64,000 nucleotides of DNA from Eikenella halliae (GTDB lineage: Bacteria; Pseudomonadota; Gammaproteobacteria; Burkholderiales; Neisseriaceae). The notes beneath the pieces were generated by a model. The model searched no databases. It had not been told where the DNA came from and was given only the letters and a program-made list of their open reading frames with translations. Location of the stretch: NCBI RefSeq assembly GCF_001648475.1, contig NZ_LXSQ01000004.1, positions 1-64,000 of the forward strand, in the 5' to 3' direction. Below, piece after piece: positions 60,668 through 64,000 of this stretch (its first letter is position 1; each line of letters starts with the position of its first letter). Made by a program: the position numbers and the translations under genes.

Positions 60668-60901
60668 ACAGGCTACCTGAAACCCCTATCCGCAATGCTG
60701 CGGGATGTTTCAGGTAGCCCTTGTTCATCCAACAGATGAGGATAAAGCCCAACCCGACAAAATTTCAGCCCGCCACACACTCCGCCACAAAATCTTCCCG
60801 GCCATGGCAACCGCGCCTAAATTTCTGTTTCACGGGTTGGAAAAACCCCGCTGCCCGTTTACAATGGCACACTTTCATTTTTCTTTTCGGAGTCTTGCCT
60901 C

Positions 60902-61204
60902 ATGTTGCATTTCCCACTCGCCGCCGCCGCTCAGCCCGACCTGATGAGCACCGTGCAGAGTTTCCTCCCGCTGATTTTTCTCTTTGCCATGCTCTACTTC
61001 ATGATTCTCCGGCCGAAACAGCGTGACGAGAAGCGCCGCCGCGAGATGCTCAGCAAGCTGAAAAAAGGCGACAAAGTGATGACCGGTGCCGGCATGATCG
61101 GCAAAGTTTCCAAAATCGGCGAAGAAATCATCGGTCTAGAAGTTGCCCCCAACACCGTGGTTGATTTCCACCGCGATGCCATCATCAAAAAGCTCGAGAA
61201 CTAA
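60902..61204 (+). CDS. yajC: Sec translocon accessory subunit YajC
   Basis: 100 aa. One N-terminal membrane helix (FLPLIFLFAMLYFMILRPKQRDEKRRREM) followed by the KKGDKVMTGAGMIGKVSKI domain, the YajC signature. It forms a complex with SecD and SecF. First gene of the conserved yajC-secD-secF operon, 67 bp before secD. Confidence 0.96.
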   Translation: MLHFPLAAAAQPDLMSTVQSFLPLIFLFAMLYFMILRPKQRDEKRRREMLSKLKKGDKVMTGAGMIGKVSKIGEEIIGLEVAPNTVVDFHRDAIIKKLEN

Positions 61205-61271
61205 CCTTTTCCTACGGCGCAGCAGCCGCACTCCGGCCACGCTGCCCGTTTTCCGTTTCTGAAAGCCCGTT

Positions 61272-63104
61272 ATGAACCGTTATCCGCTTTGGAAATACCT
61301 GCTGATTGGGCTGGTTATCGTTGTATCCGCCATCTACGCCCTGCCCAACCTCTACGGCGAAACCCCGGCCGTGCAGGTTTCCACCAACCGCCAGTCGATC
61401 CACATCGACCAAACCACCGAACAAGCCGTGGAAGAGGCGCTGAAGGCAGCCAACATCCAGCACAACGGCATGTTTATTGCCGACGGCAGCCTGCGCGTGC
61501 GCCTGCCCAATGAAGAGTTGCAAAGCAAAGCCCGCGACGCCATCGAGCAGAAATTGGGCGACAACTACATCATCGCCCTCAACCTGATTGCCAATACGCC
61601 CGATTGGATGACCAAGCTCGGCGCCAACCCGATGTTCCTCGGCCTCGACCTGCGCGGCGGCGTGCACTTTACCATGCGCGTGGACATGCACGCGGCAGTG
61701 GATAAAACCTTCGACCGCATCTCCGGCGACTTCCGCCGCCAGCTGCGTAAAGACAAAATCCGCACCGGCAATATGCGCCGCAGCGGCGATACGCTGATTG
61801 TGCCCTTCCAAGATGCGGCCACCCTGCAAGCCGCCCTGCCCAAGCTGAAAGAAACCGCGCCGGATGCGGAATTGAAGGCTGACGGCAACAACCTAGTGGT
61901 GAGCCTGCCCGAAACCACTCAAACGCAAATCCGCGATGCTGCCGTGAAGCAGAACATCAACACCCTGCACAACCGCGTGAACGAATTGGGCGTGGCCGAG
62001 CCGATTATTCAGCAGGCCGGCCCCGACCGCATCGTGGTGCAGCTGCCCGGCGTGCAAGACACCGCCAAAGCCAAAGACATCATCGGCCGCACCGCCACGC
62101 TGGAAGTGCGCATGGTGGCCGACGACCCCGCACTGCTGCAACAGGCGGAAGCCGGCACCGTACCGGCCGGCTATGAATTGCTGCCCACTGCCGAAGGCGG
62201 CCAGCTGTTGGTGAGCAAGCAGGTGGAATTCACCGGCGACAACATCAACGATGCCCAAGCCGGCTTCACCCACGACAACCGCCCGTCGGTAAACCTGAAG
62301 CTCGATAACGCCGGCACCAGCATTTTCGCCGACCTGACCCGCAACAACGTCGGCCGCCGCACCGCCATGATCCTGATCGACCAAGGCAAAGCCGAAATCG
62401 TTACCGCGCCGACCATCAACGAGCCGATTCCCGGCGGCAATGTGCAGATTTCAGGTAGCATGAACGTGGCCGAAGCCAATGACACCGCACTCCTGCTGCG
62501 CGCCGGCTCGCTGGCCGCGCCGATGGAAATCATCGAAGAGCGCACCATCGGCCCGTCTATGGGTAAGGAAAACATCCAAAAAGGCTTCCACTCCACGCTG
62601 TGGGGCTTCTTGGCCGTGGCTGCCTTTATGGTGGTGTACTACCGCCTGTTCGGTATCTTCTCCGTGCTGGCACTCACTGCCAACCTGTTGTTCCTGATTG
62701 CAATTTTGTCTCTCCTGCAAGCCACGCTCACCCTACCCGGCATTGCGGCCATTGCGCTTACGCTCGGTATGGCCATCGACTCCAACGTACTGATTAACGA
62801 GCGTATCCGCGAAGAACTGCGCGACGGGGTGAGCCCGCAGCAGGCCATCAGCGAAGGCTACCGCCACGCTTGGGACACCATCGTCGATTCCAACATCACC
62901 TCGCTGATTGCCGGTATTGCCCTCCTGGTGTTCGGTTCCGGCGCGGTGCGCGGTTTTGCCGTGGTGCACTGTATCGGCATCCTCACGTCCATGTTCTCAT
63001 CCGTGGTGGTTTCCCGTACCTTCGTCAACCTCTGGTATGGCCGCCGCCGCAAACTGAATAATTTGTCCATCGGCATCACCCTGCCTACCGCAAAGGAGCA
63101 CTAA
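61272..63104 (+). CDS. secD: Protein translocase subunit SecD
   Basis: 610 aa. An RND-type membrane protein that uses the proton gradient to pull proteins through SecYEG. Six membrane segments; first helix WKYLLIGLVIVVSAIYALPN, then the large periplasmic P1 region with LGLDLRGGVHFTMRVD, and the D-containing transmembrane 4 block GMAIDSNVLINERIREELRDG. An uptake-like sequence near 62449 is read as ISGSM. It stops one base before secF. Confidence 0.97.
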   Translation: MNRYPLWKYLLIGLVIVVSAIYALPNLYGETPAVQVSTNRQSIHIDQTTEQAVEEALKAANIQHNGMFIADGSLRVRLPNEELQSKARDAIEQKLGDNYIIALNLIANTPDWMTKLGANPMFLGLDLRGGVHFTMRVDMHAAVDKTFDRISGDFRRQLRKDKIRTGNMRRSGDTLIVPFQDAATLQAALPKLKETAPDAELKADGNNLVVSLPETTQTQIRDAAVKQNINTLHNRVNELGVAEPIIQQAGPDRIVVQLPGVQDTAKAKDIIGRTATLEVRMVADDPALLQQAEAGTVPAGYELLPTAEGGQLLVSKQVEFTGDNINDAQAGFTHDNRPSVNLKLDNAGTSIFADLTRNNVGRRTAMILIDQGKAEIVTAPTINEPIPGGNVQISGSMNVAEANDTALLLRAGSLAAPMEIIEERTIGPSMGKENIQKGFHSTLWGFLAVAAFMVVYYRLFGIFSVLALTANLLFLIAILSLLQATLTLPGIAAIALTLGMAIDSNVLINERIREELRDGVSPQQAISEGYRHAWDTIVDSNITSLIAGIALLVFGSGAVRGFAVVHCIGILTSMFSSVVVSRTFVNLWYGRRRKLNNLSIGITLPTAKEH

Positions 63105-63105
63105 G

Positions 63106-64000
63106 ATGGATTTCTTCCACCGTTTGAAACACGACATCCCGTTCATGAGCTACGGCAAAATCACCACTCTGATTTCGCTGATTACGTTCATCGCCGCCGT
63201 GGTTTTCCTCGTCACCAAAGGGCTCAACTACTCGGTTGAGTTCACCGGCGGCACCGTTATCGAAGTGCAATACGCCAAAGAAGGCGCTGACCCGAACCAA
63301 GTGCGCACGCGCCTGAACGAACTCAAAATGGGCGAAGCCCAAGTGCAAAGTTTGGGCACCAACAAGCAGCTGATGATCCGCCTGCCCAACCGCCAAGACA
63401 TGACCTCTGCCCAGCTCTCCAACAACGTATTGGAGCTGCTGCGCAAAGACCATGCCGACGCCAGCCTGCGCAAGGTTGAATTCATCGGCCCGCAAGTGGG
63501 CGAAGAGCTGGTTACCCACGGCCTGTTGGCCTTGGGCATGGTGGTGATCGGTATCATCATCTACCTCTCCGTGCGCTTCGAATGGCGCTTCGCCGTATCC
63601 GCCATCATCGCCAATATGCACGACGTGGTGGTGATTCTCGGCTGCTTTGCCCTGTTTCAATGGGAGTTTTCTCTCACTGTGCTGGCCGGCATCCTGGCCG
63701 TGCTCGGCTATTCGGTGAACGAATCGGTGGTGGTATTCGACCGTATCCGAGAAAATATCCACAAGCCCGCCATGCGCGGCAAAACCATCCCGCAAATTAT
63801 CGACAACGCCATCACCGCTACCATGAGCCGCACCATCATCACCCACGGCTCCACCGAAGCCATGGTGGTCTCCATGTTGGTGTTCGGCGGTGCCGCCCTG
63901 CACGGCTTTGCCATCGCGCTCACCATCGGCATCGTGTTCGGCATCTACTCCTCCGTACTGGTGGCTAGCCCGCTGCTCCTTTTCTTCGGCCTCACCCGCG
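63106..64000 (+). CDS. secF: Protein translocase subunit SecF (3' end outside window)
   Basis: 298 codons are in the window with no stop; the usual length is a little over 300, so nearly all is present. Begins MDFFHRLKHDIPFMSYGK, then the first helix, NYSVEFTGGTVIEVQY, and the transmembrane 4 block GYSVNESVVVFDRIRENI, which pairs with SecD. AAAGGAG precedes ATG 63106, inside the end of secD, so translation is coupled. Confidence 0.95.
   Translation, partial: MDFFHRLKHDIPFMSYGKITTLISLITFIAAVVFLVTKGLNYSVEFTGGTVIEVQYAKEGADPNQVRTRLNELKMGEAQVQSLGTNKQLMIRLPNRQDMTSAQLSNNVLELLRKDHADASLRKVEFIGPQVGEELVTHGLLALGMVVIGIIIYLSVRFEWRFAVSAIIANMHDVVVILGCFALFQWEFSLTVLAGILAVLGYSVNESVVVFDRIRENIHKPAMRGKTIPQIIDNAITATMSRTIITHGSTEAMVVSMLVFGGAALHGFAIALTIGIVFGIYSSVLVASPLLLFFGLTR

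Noticed and set aside
403..60718. Repeated 13-mers as a possible CRISPR array
   Set aside because: The repeats are dispersed, occur in both orientations and in genes, and have no regular spacers; they are DNA uptake sequences.

Overview
The window is a chromosomal segment of a member of the Neisseriaceae, most likely Eikenella or a very close relative. The main sign is the DNA uptake sequence. The 13-mer AGGCTACCTGAAA and its complement occur dozens of times, singly between genes, inside reading frames, and as inverted pairs at gene ends. This is the uptake dialect attributed to Eikenella, not the ATGCCGTCTGAA dialect of Neisseria. Gene content agrees: neisserial-type porin, pilF/pilG/pilD, rplM-rpsI, GyrA with an acidic C-terminal insert, and short Correia-type mobile repeats (TATAGTGGATTAA ends).

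Layout. 1-2 kb: tail of an IS630-family transposase abutting half of a Correia element, yciO, a Correia element and an exported coiled-coil protein. 2.5-3.7 kb: a decayed tandem duplication, then rpsI and rplM on the minus strand. 4-9.1 kb: a hydrolase-fold protein without its serine, pseB, and a BcgI-like restriction-modification system whose A subunit is broken at an A7 tract. 9.4-14.2 kb: small exported protein, TIGR01777 epimerase, purM, purA. 14.3-20.5 kb: DUF454 protein, LURP-like protein, phoH, a major porin, pseC and a formate/nitrite transporter. 21-28 kb: adhP, a homoserine kinase carrying an extra C-terminal domain, an unknown helical protein, thyA, ridA, apaH and a lipoprotein. 28-38.9 kb: fumC, tRNA-Asp and tRNA-Val, recJ, pilF-pilG-pilD-coaE-zapD-yacG, rlmD. 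39-48.5 kb: repeat-rich DNA around a small lipoprotein, trmA, an AT-rich acyltransferase, ppk1, and several small exported, membrane or lipoprotein genes. 48.5-64 kb: a Bcr/CflA transporter, hscC with its membrane J-domain partner, an EEP-family phosphohydrolase, gyrA, dtd, a lipoprotein, an ArsC-family gene, lpxH, yajC, secD and most of secF.

Functional groups. pilF, pilG and pilD encode the ATPase, platform and peptidase of the type IV pilus, which in this family also takes up the DNA that the repeats mark. pseB and pseC make the first two intermediates of a pseudaminic-acid type sugar but lie 13 kb apart. yajC-secD-secF form the Sec accessory complex. hscC and its J-protein are a specialised Hsp70 pair. 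rlmD and trmA are paralogous uracil-C5 methyltransferases acting on rRNA and tRNA.

The points most worth following are the IS630/Correia junction at the left edge, the A7 frameshift that separates the nuclease and methyltransferase halves of the BcgI-like enzyme, the homoserine kinase fusion, and the J-protein whose linker is built from uptake sequences and a 24-bp repeat that also forms a tandem array just upstream.
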